DNA of 64,000 nt from an uncultured Candidatus Melainabacteria bacterium. GTDB lineage: Bacteria > Cyanobacteriota > Vampirovibrionia > Gastranaerophilales > Gastranaerophilaceae. Below the pieces are notes generated by a model. That model was not told the origin of the DNA, did no database searches, and saw nothing but the letters and a program-made list of their open reading frames with translations. Position numbers and translations under genes: made by a program. Location: positions 1 to 64,000 of the forward strand of contig CANOTP010000006.1 of assembly GCA_947570135.1 (NCBI GenBank). Reading direction: 5' to 3'. Below, in pieces: positions 7,689 through 17,115 of this stretch (positions are counted from its first letter, which is position 1; each line of letters starts with the position of its first letter).

Positions 7689-10600
7689 ATGGCAGGAAAA
7701 GTAGACTCAATTAATAGTAATTTATCTTATAACATGTATCTTACTACTTTAAAGTCAAGAGGGGTAGCTAATGCGGGTGCGGTAAATCCTGTTATAAAAA
7801 GCACAGGTAGATGCAAAAGTTGATACTGTACAATTTGGTAATTCAACTAATAATGCTCAATTAAAAGCCGAATTAACTGCCAGGGTTAATACTGTCAGTG
7901 CGGATTTAAAAAAAGCTGAAGATAATAACGGATTTATCGGTAAAGCCTGGAGCTGGACAAAAAACACTTTCGGATTTGGAGACAGCTCAAATAAAGTTAA
8001 AAAGTCCCAATCAAAAGAAAAAGAACTTCTGGCAAATTTTGATAAAGATCCTAAAGGCACATTTGAACAATTAACGGGCGTTCCATATACCGCAGCAAAT
8101 ATTGAAAGATTTAATCGCGGAGAAATAAAATTAAAATCAGAACAAAATCTTGACGGATATAAAGAAGGTCAGGATATGTGCGTTGATATTACAGGAGATA
8201 TTGTATCGGGCGTTGTTGCTTTAGGCGCTGTTGCCGCCGCTCCGTTTACGGGCGGTGCTTCACTTTTACTTGCAGCAGGCGCAGGTGCGCTTGTAAAAAC
8301 AGGGATTAAATATGCTGATGCAAAATCAGCGGGTAGAGAATATGATTCTTTTGCTCGAGATATGGCAACCGGCGCTTTCTCAGGTCTGTTGGCTCCGATA
8401 ACAGGTGGTGCAGGCGGAGCAATCGGAAAAGCTGTAGCAAGCCGCTTGGGGCTTGAAGCTGTTCAAATCGGAGTAAAATCGGTTGCTGTTAATGCTGCCT
8501 CTCAAACTGCTAAACAAGGATTGAAACAAGGTTTAAAAACAATCATTGCAAATCCTGCAGGCTATACTTATACTGGCGGAAATATCTTAAAACGCGGTGT
8601 TGCGTATGGTGTTGAAATGGCAACAGACGGAGCTTTAGGCGGAGCTGTAGATAACGCGTTCAGAACAGCTTATGACGGCGGAAGCCTTGAAGATGTCTTG
8701 AACTCTGCAAAAGATGGCTTTATCGGTGGTGCGTTATTTGCTCCTGTTGTTGGCGGCGGTTTTAAGATTGTTGGTCATGCAGGACATTTTGTTAATAATA
8801 AAATTACAACAAAAAATATATTGCCTGACGGGGTTAATACAAAATTTGTGCAAGGTGAAGCTCCTGACTGTGCAGTACTGTCAGTGCTTGACGGTATGCT
8901 TGATAATCCTGCAACCCTAAATAAAATTAAACGTGCAATAAGCCGTGATTTTGACGGTAATTATTCTGTTAATATAGGTGATAAAACCGTAATCGTTCAA
9001 AAATCCGCCATAACGGATGAAATGCTTGCCGATAAATCAGGAATAAAGATTTTTGAAGCTGCTTACAGAACTTTAACAGGTGAACTTGACGGCGGTTTTG
9101 CGGATGTGGCGGCAAAACACTTCGGTTTAAATCCTGTACATATAGAATCTTCAATGATTACGGATGAAACTTTAGCGCTTTTGGCAAGAGAAAAAGGCAA
9201 CGGTGTATTCTCCTTCGGTGCAAAAATTGATGCTAACGGAAATATTGCAAAAGAAGGAACTCCTCACTATTTCTCAATAAAAGATATTGACACGACAACT
9301 AAAAAAGTCAGAGTGGTTGATACTTACGATACCTCAAAAGTTGTTGAACTTTCTTTTGAAGATATTAAAAAATACGGAATTTCAATAGACGGCGGAACTA
9401 TTAAACCTTCACAACTTCCAAATACAGCAAGGCATATTGATGATGTTAAATTTAAAGGAAAAAGCGCAGGAGAACTAAAAAGAGCAATTTTAGATCAAAC
9501 AGGTTTAAGTGAAAAAGAATTTGAACAGTTACTTGAATTTTCTGCTAACTATAATGTTGATATTTTGTCTAAGAAATTAGAATATCTTGGTTTGTCAGAA
9601 AAAGATATTGCTTCTGTTTTTGAAAAAGATGAACTTAAGCTTTTACTGGAAATGGATGATAAGGCTGAAGATATTTTCAAAGATCGTATTTTACCTGTCC
9701 TTACAGGTGTTGACACTTACAGTGTTGTAACTTCTAGCCCATCATTAAAGCCGTTTCATTTAACATTAAAAGATGCTTCTGAAATCATGGATGCTGTTCA
9801 AAATAGAGATTTTGCAAAGATCGATTCAATTCTTCGCAGGGTTAATGAAGATTTATATGAAGAATTGGGCGGTTATAACTATTTGCAACAGACTCTTCCG
9901 ACTACCAAAAAACTAAATGAGAATATTTTAGCAACTGTTATTGATGATAAAAATATAAGGACGCTCGATGTTGAAATAAACGGTTGTAAAAAGACTATAA
10001 AAGTTCTGGATGATGAAGTTCTGTCCCCGCAAGCAACATCACGAACCGCAACTGTTAAAGATATGGAAAAAATTCTTGACAGTAATATGTTAACAACAGA
10101 TTTTATTCAGTTTTTGAAAAATAATAATTTAGAACATCTTATTTCTAATAGCCCGACTGATGTCAGAATAAAGGTTGAGCAATGGAAAAAAGGTTCAAAC
10201 GGCTTGGAAGATCTTACATTTACGAAAGATGTTCCGATGAGTTTCTGGAATGTTGTAGATAAAATTACAACAGACGGAGTTATTGATCCTAAAAAAATGT
10301 CAGATTTAACCGAATTTGAAGTTCATTTGTTAACCGATAAAATTTCAGATTGTTTCAAAAAACTTGATTTAAATGTTCAAAATAATTTTGTTCAGTCCGT
10401 TTCTGCAAAAACTAACGGTATTTACAGATATGTCGAAGCTTTGGCTGATAAAGCCCGTAGAAATCCTGATGTGAAAAGCGGAAAGGTTATAATTGATGAT
10501 CATGTTTATATGAGAATGCTTGATCGGGATTTGGTAAATGTTATTGATTTAACGGCAATTCCACCAAGTATGATGGGATTTAATCAATTGGTAGATAATC

Positions 10601-10722
10601 TTGTTGAAGCTGCTAAAAAAGGTCAAACAAAGCTTGAAGGTTTAGAAACTGTTGGTGGAATTTCAATGATTTTAGAAAACGGACCTAAAGGTGCTAAAGT
10701 TATTAGAACTGTTATGATGTAA
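7689..10722 (+). CDS. large calpain-like (C2-type) cysteine protease protein, frameshifted in this assembly
   Basis: Reading from the ATG at 7689, the frame ends early at TGA 7821-7823. Removing one A from the A5 run at 7796-7800 joins it to the long open frame that runs to 10722, giving about 1010 residues. The joined N-terminus continues sensibly (…PVIKAQVDAKVDTVQFG…). The downstream frame has TAA at 7795-7797, and its first ATG (8176) is deep inside and poorly placed. Domains: polar N-terminus with a VQFGN motif; Gly/Ala-rich hydrophobic region at about 165-235, possibly membrane-inserting; calpain-like protease with Cys near 394 (APDCAVLSVL), His near 526 (HYFSI) and an Asp-containing VVDTYDTSK; then about 450 unrecognised residues. 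The protease call comes from motif order and is moderately sure. Confidence 0.8.
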
Positions 10723-10729
10723 TTCTGCC

Positions 10730-11224
10730 TTATATCGTAAAATGTTTAATTCCCTGACGGCTTGTTTTTACATATTTTTCTAAGGCTTTTTCTATTGTAT
10801 CATCAAGTTGGGCTTTTGTTGCCAAGTCTTTTCTAAAGTTTACACATCTTTCGATTATTGCATCAATCATGTTTATTTCAGGTCTGTAGTTTTCTCTATA
10901 CAGTTCTTTATTTTGACCTAATTGGATTCTTTTATAAAAAGGAGCTGAATCATCTATAAATTGGGTTGAAAATTTACTACAGTTAATTTCCCTTCCGATG
11001 TACATATCAATGTCTATCGCTAGTCTATCCATTAATAGTGGTAAGAATTTGATACGTCTTTTTAGAATATTTTGAGCTGCAGTTATATCAATGTCATTAT
11101 TTACTTGTGAATAAAGTCTGCTACTTTCCATTGACCGTTCCTTTAACGTGTTTTTGCTGCAAAAACTTAGTTTTGCAGGCTTGTTATATTTATAATTATT
11201 GAGATTTTGTATTGCAGGTATCAT
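10730..11224 (-). CDS. hypothetical protein with N-terminal FxG-like motif
   Basis: Product not recognised, 164 residues from the ATG at 11224; a TTG at 11251 would add nine residues, but AAGG is well placed for the ATG. The N-terminus is Asn/Tyr/Lys-rich and contains KPAKLSFCSKN, similar in placement to KKNTLAFNGLE in the neighbouring RtcB and FIHFNGTE in the HNH protein at 54163. The rest is predicted mostly helical and charged, with no known domain. It lies 41 bases after rtcB on the same strand and is probably co-transcribed with it, so a role in RNA repair or in the same compartment as RtcB is possible but unproven. It converges on the calpain-like gene. Confidence 0.72.
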   Translation of the reverse strand: MIPAIQNLNNYKYNKPAKLSFCSKNTLKERSMESSRLYSQVNNDIDITAAQNILKRRIKFLPLLMDRLAIDIDMYIGREINCSKFSTQFIDDSAPFYKRIQLGQNKELYRENYRPEINMIDAIIERCVNFRKDLATKAQLDDTIEKALEKYVKTSRQGIKHFTI

Positions 11225-11265
11225 TGTAACCTTTTTCCCCTTTCGTATCAATATTTTTATATCAG

Positions 11266-12480
11266 TTAATCTTTAAAATTAAATGTTGGTCTGATGATGG
11301 TTTCGATATCAGCGGTATCATTGATATTTTTTATGATTTCGCTTGCATCTTTGTATGCTTGCGGAGCTTCATCAAGTGTTGCTGTTGAAATACAGCTTGA
11401 ATGAATCCCTTCCATGTCTTTTTGATAATCTTCAAGTGTTATAAGCTCGGAGGCTTCAGCACGTGAAAACTGTCTGCCTGCTCCATGCGGTGCACTTTTG
11501 TTCCAATCATCGTTTCCTTTGCCTTTTGCGATGATTGCTCCGTCACGCATATTTAACGGGATAATAATTGCTTTATCTTTTTCTGCTGAGATTGCGCCTT
11601 TTCTTATTATTCCGTCTTCTGATATATAATTATGAATACTTTCAAATGATGAAACTTCTTTCCAGCCCATTTGTTTTAGGATTTCATCGGCTATTATACG
11701 TCTGTTTAATTGCGAATACTTAACTGCAATTTGCATATCTTCCAGGTATTCTTTTGCTTCATCATTGCTTAAATATGATAAATCTCTTATTTTATAAGGA
11801 TTTTGGCTTTGGGCAATTTTTTGGTGATGCTCATATACTTCTTTTCCAAAACTTCTTGAACCTGTATGGATTACAAGGTAGGAGTCCCCGTTTTTGTCTT
11901 TATCTATTTCTATAAAGTGGTTTCCGCCGCCTAAAGTCCCGAGGGTTTGGAATGATTTTTCCGGTGAAACTTTGTATTTCTTACATAATTCATCAATTCC
12001 GCGTTCAATTTTTCGGGAGTGTTTACTAAGCGTTGTCGGTTTGTCAGTACGCGACATTGAAACATAGTGTCTGATTGTATCATCTAATTTGTCATAATCA
12101 ATATCTTCACCGTTTGTGTCAATTTTTACGCAGAGCATTCCGCATCCGATATCGCCGCTTATAAGTGACGGGATAACTTCGCCAGAGGCACCAATCGGTG
12201 CAGTGAATCCTACAACGGCAGTTTTACCTGCGTGAGTATCTGGCATTATTCGAACGGGTAAATCTCTGAATACGGGATGTGAACAGATTTTTTTAATTTG
12301 TTCAAATGTTTGGTAATCAAGGTTATTTGTGAAAACTTTTGCTTTTGTTTCAGAGCCTCTTATTTCAACGATATCACTTGAGGGGCTTTTTTCAAGTCCG
12401 TTGAAGGCAAGAGTATTTTTTTTAGCTTTTTGGTGGGGGTAAGTAAAATTTGTTCTTAATTGTGAGATGCTGTTTAACAT
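11266..12480 (-). CDS. rtcB: RtcB-family RNA ligase with N-terminal extension
   Basis: RtcB joins RNA 2',3'-cyclic phosphate or 3'-phosphate ends to 5'-OH using GTP and Mn. Metal and nucleotide motifs are present: DIGCGM near residue 120, GGGNHFIE near 187, HTGSR near 205, and SAPHGAGR near 325, whose His is guanylylated in characterised enzymes; DEAPQAYKD follows near 375. I start at the ATG at 12480, with AGAAG 7 bases upstream; a TTG at 12528 is possible. The first 40 residues (with the segment KKNTLAFNG) precede the core and are unlike ordinary RtcB. At 404 residues it resembles the shorter bacterial subgroup rather than the roughly 480-residue archaeal form. Substrate unknown. Confidence 0.92.
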   Translation of the reverse strand: MLNSISQLRTNFTYPHQKAKKNTLAFNGLEKSPSSDIVEIRGSETKAKVFTNNLDYQTFEQIKKICSHPVFRDLPVRIMPDTHAGKTAVVGFTAPIGASGEVIPSLISGDIGCGMLCVKIDTNGEDIDYDKLDDTIRHYVSMSRTDKPTTLSKHSRKIERGIDELCKKYKVSPEKSFQTLGTLGGGNHFIEIDKDKNGDSYLVIHTGSRSFGKEVYEHHQKIAQSQNPYKIRDLSYLSNDEAKEYLEDMQIAVKYSQLNRRIIADEILKQMGWKEVSSFESIHNYISEDGIIRKGAISAEKDKAIIIPLNMRDGAIIAKGKGNDDWNKSAPHGAGRQFSRAEASELITLEDYQKDMEGIHSSCISTATLDEAPQAYKDASEIIKNINDTADIETIIRPTFNFKD

Positions 12481-12572
12481 GTGAAAACTTCTTTCTTTTT
12501 TATTTTCCACATTTATAAGATTCCTCAAGATTCGGAATTGCTTTGATATAATTTTTTGTTACAAAGCTTAAT

Positions 12573-12604
12573 AAAAGAGATTTCCGATAAGGAAATCTCT
12601 TTTT
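12573..12604 (-). terminator. rho-independent terminator after glnA
   Basis: A 13-bp inverted repeat (AAAAGAGATTTCC / GGAAATCTCTTTT, loop GATAA) just after the glnA stop, with T-tracts readable on both strands. Confidence 0.85.
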
Positions 12605-12629
12605 AATATTATCTGTTTAGCCTTACTTC

Positions 12630-13994
12630 TTAGTATCTTTCAAGGTATTTATCAAGTTCCCATTGAGAAACGTATGTTCTGAAAGAATCCCATTCTTTTT
12701 TCTTGGAAGTCATAAATTCTTTAAATATGTGTTCTCCAAGAGCGGCCTTAACAACAAGGGATTTATCCATGTGTTCCAAAGCTTCTGATAAACTTCCGGG
12801 AAGTGCGTCTATTCTTTGTTTTTTGCGTTCTTTTGAAGTTAATTTATAAATGTTGCTTTCAACAGGTGCAGGCGGGTCGATTTTGTTTCTGATACCGTCT
12901 AAGCAAGCTTCTAAGATTGCAGCAAATGCTAAATAAGGGTTGCAGGCAGGATCAGGTGAACGTAATTCGACACGGGTTGAGATTCCGCGTTTTGCCGGAA
13001 CTCTTAACAATGCACTTCTGTTTGCCAGTGACCAGGCAAGATAAACAGGAGCTTCATACCCGGGGACAAGTCGTTTGTAGCTGTTTACCACAGGGTTTGT
13101 AATTGCAGTAATGCTTTTTACGTGTTTTAACATACCGCCGATTGAGTATTTTGCGTTATCAGACAGTTGGTATTCTGCTTTTTCGTCATAGAATGCGTTT
13201 TTATTGCCTTCAAATAATGAAATGTTACAGTGCATACCTGAACCGTTGATTCCAAAAATCGGTTTTGGCATAAATGTAGCATGAAGGTTATGTTTTGCAG
13301 CAATTGCTTTAACTGCGATTCTGAATGTTGTAACGTTGTCTGCTGCTGTTAAAATATCAGCATATCTAAAATCGATTTCGTGCTGTCCGTCAGCAACTTC
13401 GTGGTGAGATGCTTCAATATCAAATCCCATTTCTTGAAGGGTTAAAACGATATCTGAACGCACATCTTCTCCCAAATCTTCAGGTCCTACATCGTAATAT
13501 CCTGCGTGGTCTTGGGTTTTTGTTGTCACATTGCCGTTTTCGTCTTTTGAAAATAAGAAAAATTCTGCTTCAGGACCGATATTCATTGAAAATCCCATTT
13601 TTTCTGCAGTCTGCATAACTCTTTTTAAGTTACATCTCGGGCAGCCTTCAAATGGAGTTCCGTCAGAGTTATATATGTCGCAGATTAGTCGTGCGGCGTT
13701 TATTCCGTTATGTTCTCTCCAAGGTAAAATTTGGAAACTGTTAATGTCAGGGTGGAAAAACATATCTGATGTTTCAATGCTTCTGAAACCTTTAATTGAA
13801 GATCCGTCAAGCATGATTTCGTTATCTAAAACTTTATCAATATGCTCAGACGGTATAGACATATTCTTAACCTGTCCGTTGATGTCTACGAATTGTAATT
13901 TTATAAACTTAATATCATATTGTTTGATAAGTTCTTTAATCTCTTCTCTTGTAAAATCTTTTCCGTCTAATCTTCTATGCTTAAATTCTGTCAT
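12630..13994 (-). CDS. glnA: glutamine synthetase type I (alpha-like)
   Basis: Makes glutamine from glutamate, ammonia and ATP; the main ammonium assimilation enzyme seen in the window. At 454 residues it has the beta-grasp with DGSSIKGF near 62-69, the metal/ATP site GPEAEFFLF near 137, NGSGMHCNISL near 250, and the RVPAKRGISTRVELRSPDPACNPYLAF region near 330-360. The stretch NIYKLTSKERKKQRIDALPGSL and the ELDKYLERY end resemble the GSI-alpha type of Firmicutes, which is feedback-controlled rather than adenylylated; this regulatory inference is from sequence context only. It has its own promoter and terminator. Confidence 0.96.
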   Translation of the reverse strand: MTEFKHRRLDGKDFTREEIKELIKQYDIKFIKLQFVDINGQVKNMSIPSEHIDKVLDNEIMLDGSSIKGFRSIETSDMFFHPDINSFQILPWREHNGINAARLICDIYNSDGTPFEGCPRCNLKRVMQTAEKMGFSMNIGPEAEFFLFSKDENGNVTTKTQDHAGYYDVGPEDLGEDVRSDIVLTLQEMGFDIEASHHEVADGQHEIDFRYADILTAADNVTTFRIAVKAIAAKHNLHATFMPKPIFGINGSGMHCNISLFEGNKNAFYDEKAEYQLSDNAKYSIGGMLKHVKSITAITNPVVNSYKRLVPGYEAPVYLAWSLANRSALLRVPAKRGISTRVELRSPDPACNPYLAFAAILEACLDGIRNKIDPPAPVESNIYKLTSKERKKQRIDALPGSLSEALEHMDKSLVVKAALGEHIFKEFMTSKKKEWDSFRTYVSQWELDKYLERY

Positions 13995-14020
13995 GCAAAC
14001 CTCTTTTCTTTTACTTTATA

Positions 14021-14049
14021 AGCATAGAGATTTTATCTGAAAAGGTCAA
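14021..14049 (-). promoter_or_regulatory. promoter of glnA
   Basis: Minus strand: TTGACC (14044-14049), 17-base spacer, TATGCT (14021-14026), about 25 bases before the glnA ATG, which also has AGAGG as ribosome binding site. No clear NtcA or GlnR operator was recognised. Confidence 0.65.
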
Positions 14050-14076
14050 GGGTTTGTGTATTAAGATTATATAAAA

Positions 14077-14433
14077 TTATTTCTTTTCTATGATTTTGTT
14101 ATTATCATCAACGATGACAACAGTCGGTTTAAAATCTTTTAGTTCTTGCTCTTCAAACTGTCCGTAAGTTACTATAATAACTTTATCTCCGGGTTGAACT
14201 TTTCTTGCCGCCGCACCGTTAAGACAAATTTCCCCTGAATCTGCTTTACCTTTTATAACGTAAGTTTGGAATCTTTCGCCGTTATTTACATCAAGAATTT
14301 CAACTTTTTGCCATTCTTTTATATTTGCAGCTTTTAACAGTGTTTCATCTATGGTAATTGAGCCGACGTAGTTCAGATTTGCATCTGTAACCGTTGCTCT
14401 GTGTATTTTTGAATATAAAAATTCTAATAACAT
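14077..14433 (-). CDS. panD: aspartate 1-decarboxylase
   Basis: Produces beta-alanine for pantothenate and CoA. The start is the ATG at 14433 ([15 protein letters not shown]), preceded by AGAGG; the open frame extends upstream but that part is not PanD-like. The 118 residues match the short family. The self-cleavage site YVGS, whose Ser becomes the pyruvoyl cofactor, lies at about residues 22-25, and the conserved IHRATVT and [20 protein letters not shown] segments are intact. It is transcribed divergently from prepilin gene A. No other pantothenate genes are adjacent. Confidence 0.95.
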   Translation of the reverse strand: MLLEFLYSKIHRATVTDANLNYVGSITIDETLLKAANIKEWQKVEILDVNNGERFQTYVIKGKADSGEICLNGAAARKVQPGDKVIIVTYGQFEEQELKDFKPTVVIVDDNNKIIEKK

Positions 14434-14473
14434 AATCTTATCCTCTGAATTTATTATATAACAAATAAAAATC

Positions 14474-14502
14474 TTGCCAAATATAAATAAAAGTGGTAAT
14501 AT
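14474..14502 (+). promoter_or_regulatory. promoter of prepilin gene A
   Basis: TTGCCA (14474-14479), a 17-base spacer and TAATAT (14497-14502), followed by GGAG at 14511-14514 and the ATG at 14521. The leader would be only about 12 bases. An intact promoter argues that the out-of-frame gene downstream is still transcribed. Confidence 0.65.
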
Positions 14503-14520
14503 TGAGAAAAGGAGAAAAGT

Positions 14521-15278
14521 ATGAAAAAGCACAATACGATTAGGTTTCGGGGGGGGGTAGCTTTTATTGCTCCTTAGGATTTGCTCTGGCTGAGGTATTA
14601 ATTACTCTCGGGATTATCGGTATTGTTGCGGCTCTGACTATACCTTCTCTAATTACAAATTATCAGAAAAAAGTTACGGTTGAAAGATTAAAGCAAGCAT
14701 ATACTATTATTTATAATACAATACGTACTGTAGAAAATGAAAATGAAGGACCATTACTAACTTTAACTGCGACTAACAAGGGGGATATTGGAAAACATAA
14801 TTTCTTTGCAGAACTCTATCTTGTTCCTTATTTGAGTGGATTAACTAAGACTAAATATAAAAAGTCACCAACAACCTGGACCGGTAACTCTGTTTATTTT
14901 TCTCCATCATATATTTATTGTATGCAGAATGGTATATGTTTTTGGAGTTTTGGAAATGGTGGTTATAATACTGAAACAGAGTATGGTTGGTTAAACTATT
15001 TGTATGTTTTAGTTGATATAAATGGACCGTCATTACCTAATATTAGTGGTAAAGATATTTTCTACTTTGCAGTTCATTTTAATGACACAGGAACGATAAT
15101 TGATGGAAAGACCTTTGGTGTCAGGGCTACCTCAAGTATGAGTGATCTATACGGCGATGGGACTGATGCATCTGAAGGTGGATGTAATAAAACCGGTACA
15201 AACTGGTCGAACGGTTCAAAATGTACTGAGATAATTATGCGAAATAACTGGAAAATTCCGAAGGAGTATCCATGGTAA
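14521..15278 (+). CDS. prepilin-like secreted protein A, out of frame at a G9 tract
   Basis: From the ATG (RBS GGAG) the frame reads 18 codons to TAG 14575-14577. One additional G in the G9 run at 14549-14557 would join it to the frame that runs to 15278, giving about 252 residues. That frame begins after the tract with [16 protein letters not shown], a type III prepilin signal: Gly at -1, Phe at +1, Glu at +5 and a long hydrophobic helix. Upstream of the tract, the prepilin frame holds TAG (14541-14543) and no ATG, GTG or TTG, so it cannot start independently. The mature domain is Tyr/Gly/Asn-rich with several Cys, as in pseudopilins or minor pilins. Export and assembly by a type IV pilus/type II machinery is inferred. 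Confidence 0.85.
14549..14557 (+). repeat. G9 homopolymer in codons 10-13 of prepilin gene A
   Basis: Nine consecutive G in an AT-rich gene, directly after the start region. Ten (or seven) G would restore the prepilin frame. Such tracts are typical of contingency loci that switch by slipped-strand mispairing. Confidence 0.9.
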
Positions 15279-15284
15279 ATAAAA

Positions 15285-15304
15285 AAGCGCTCTTATGAGC
15301 GCTT
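15285..15304. terminator. bidirectional hairpin between convergent genes
   Basis: Perfect 8-bp stem AAGCGCTC / GAGCGCTT with a TTAT loop, preceded by an A-run. It lies just after prepilin gene A and before the end of the convergent small gene at 15365. Confidence 0.7.
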
Positions 15305-15364
15305 GGTTTATGTGGGTTTCCTATTTCCTTTTCCTAAATCTTTCTTTCGCTTTATCCTTATTGA

Positions 15365-15607
15365 TTATCCAACGATTTTTGATACGAAATTTACTGCTTC
15401 AAAGAATGAATCTTTTACAAACTCTTTTGCTAAAACGCTTACTGGTCTGTTTTCGATACAATCAAAGACGTAATAGATAGGGTCTTGTGAATTGTTAAAT
15501 CTCATTCTTTTATCTTTATTTTCTAAATATTTAAAATCTTCCAATGATTTTCTTTTGGCTGATCTTCTTGTCATTGTCCCAAAAGCTTGTCCTGAAGTTG
15601 CTAACAT
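15365..15607 (-). CDS. small hypothetical basic protein
   Basis: An 80-residue protein, product not recognised. It starts at an ATG with a purine-rich GAGAGAGA upstream. The first half is strongly basic (TRRSAKRKSLEDFKYLENKDKRMRF) and the C-terminal third is amphipathic, with a short hydrophobic helix EAVNFVSKIVG. It lies between the prepilin gene and the efflux operon. A DNA/RNA-binding or membrane-peripheral role would fit the charge but cannot be decided. Confidence 0.6.
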   Translation of the reverse strand: MLATSGQAFGTMTRRSAKRKSLEDFKYLENKDKRMRFNNSQDPIYYVFDCIENRPVSVLAKEFVKDSFFEAVNFVSKIVG

Positions 15608-15702
15608 AATGTTTAATCTCTCTCTTAATTGCTTCTTACATATATATAAAGTAAATACTTTTTAAATAATTGCCTTTTTTGAATGAGTTATGTTAACAAA
15701 AC

Positions 15703-17115
15703 TTAATCTTTTTTTAGTTCAACGGGAGGTTCGTTGTTGCAAATGTTTCTACCTATTGATTTTTCAAGGTTTGCTTTGGCCGAATTGTATTCATAAAGTG
15801 CGCTGTAGTATGTAAGCTGTGATTGCTCGTAAGTATTTTGAGCATCTTTCAGTTCAGTCGGGGAACCTTCTCCGACTTTGTATCTGCCAAAAGACAGTTC
15901 ATAGTTTTCTTTTGCCTGTTTAACCTGGATTATTGCATATGGAAGTTGGTTTCGTTTCTCATCAAGCGTGAGGTAAGCTTTTTGGATTTCATAGTATACA
16001 GAGTTTTGGGTGTTTCTGGCATTTGCAAGTTCTCTGTCGTAGTAGTATCGGGCTTCTTTAATCTCATTTCTGATAAGCATGCCGTTTATTGTCGGAAATG
16101 TGAGATATGCACCGACATTAAAACCGTAATTTGATGTCCAGCTTTTGCCGCCTCGTTGGTATTGACCTTCGGTGGAAATTGTAGGCAAGAATGATTTTTT
16201 TGTCAGATTTAATGTTTGGTGAGCACCTTCTACTTTTATTTCCGCGTGTTTTAACTCGGGGCGGGATTCTCTTGCGATATCAATTGCATCGGTAAAACTT
16301 ATGTTTATTGGTTTATATTGTAATTTTTCTTGGATGTCATATTTTTGAAGATATGGAAGCCCCATAATATTATTTAATTTTGCGGCGGCAAGATTAACAG
16401 AATTTTCTGCTTGGATCAATTTGAGTTTTGCATTAGACAGGTTTGTTTCAGCAATTGTAACGTCAACTTTTGGGTTGAAGCCTGTTTTATAAAGTGCTTT
16501 TGCCTGATTGTAAAACAGTTGGTATTTATCAACCGTGTCTTGTGCAACCCGCCTGTATTCGTAAGCGTATTGAAGGTTAAAATAAGCATCTTTGGTTTGA
16601 TATATAACATCGTTTACTATGGCTTCAAAAGTTTTTTTATAACCTTCGTAATCAAGTTTTCTTATTGTCGCCTGATTTTGAGTCACTCCAAAATCATAAA
16701 GCATTTGTTGTAAGGATACTTGACCTAACAGGAAGTAGTTAAATTCAAGGGTTTCCCCGAATGCATCGGATAATTGCAGTTGCCTTAACCTTGTCGCGCC
16801 TGTTTGCCAGGAAATTGAGGGGAAATAATTTGACCAGATTTGTTTAATTCTGGCGTCTGACGCTAAAATATCCTGAAATGCAGCATTGATTTGCGGATTG
16901 TTGCCTAGGGCAAGTTTTAAACAGTTATTCAGTGTCATATCAATGTTTTTTTCAACAGAACCCGAGATTACGAATTCAGACTTAATTTTGCTGTTTGGAA
17001 GTACGTCTTTGCTTTGTGGAAATTCGTCGGGATTGATTTTGTTTTCTGCTTCGTAACAAAAACTTTGCAACGGAAGAGTCATAAATATCAGTATTAAAAT
17101 TACGTTTTTAAACAT
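15703..17115 (-). CDS. TolC-family outer membrane efflux channel
   Basis: Outer-membrane component of the tripartite RND pump encoded just upstream. The 470 residues begin with a signal peptide (about 1-20, ending QSFCYEAE) and contain the two repeated helical OEP segments, about 60-250 and 270-455. Conserved-type features include LALGNNPQINAAFQDI near 65 and FGRYKVGEGSPTELKDAQ near 405. It overlaps the pump gene by 8 bases, so all three components are expressed together. It supports a diderm envelope. Substrates cannot be deduced. Confidence 0.92.
   Translation of the reverse strand: MFKNVILILIFMTLPLQSFCYEAENKINPDEFPQSKDVLPNSKIKSEFVISGSVEKNIDMTLNNCLKLALGNNPQINAAFQDILASDARIKQIWSNYFPSISWQTGATRLRQLQLSDAFGETLEFNYFLLGQVSLQQMLYDFGVTQNQATIRKLDYEGYKKTFEAIVNDVIYQTKDAYFNLQYAYEYRRVAQDTVDKYQLFYNQAKALYKTGFNPKVDVTIAETNLSNAKLKLIQAENSVNLAAAKLNNIMGLPYLQKYDIQEKLQYKPINISFTDAIDIARESRPELKHAEIKVEGAHQTLNLTKKSFLPTISTEGQYQRGGKSWTSNYGFNVGAYLTFPTINGMLIRNEIKEARYYYDRELANARNTQNSVYYEIQKAYLTLDEKRNQLPYAIIQVKQAKENYELSFGRYKVGEGSPTELKDAQNTYEQSQLTYYSALYEYNSAKANLEKSIGRNICNNEPPVELKKD

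Noticed and set aside
8176-8200. ATG at 8176 as the true start of the calpain-like protein
   Set aside because: The frame is open and protein-like for another 375 bases upstream and joins a translated start at 7689 by a single base change; the site has only a weak ribosome binding sequence.
14832-15278. Independent 148-residue gene starting with TTG at 14832
   Set aside because: The same frame continues upstream into an unmistakable prepilin signal, so this is the C-terminal part of the frameshifted prepilin A.
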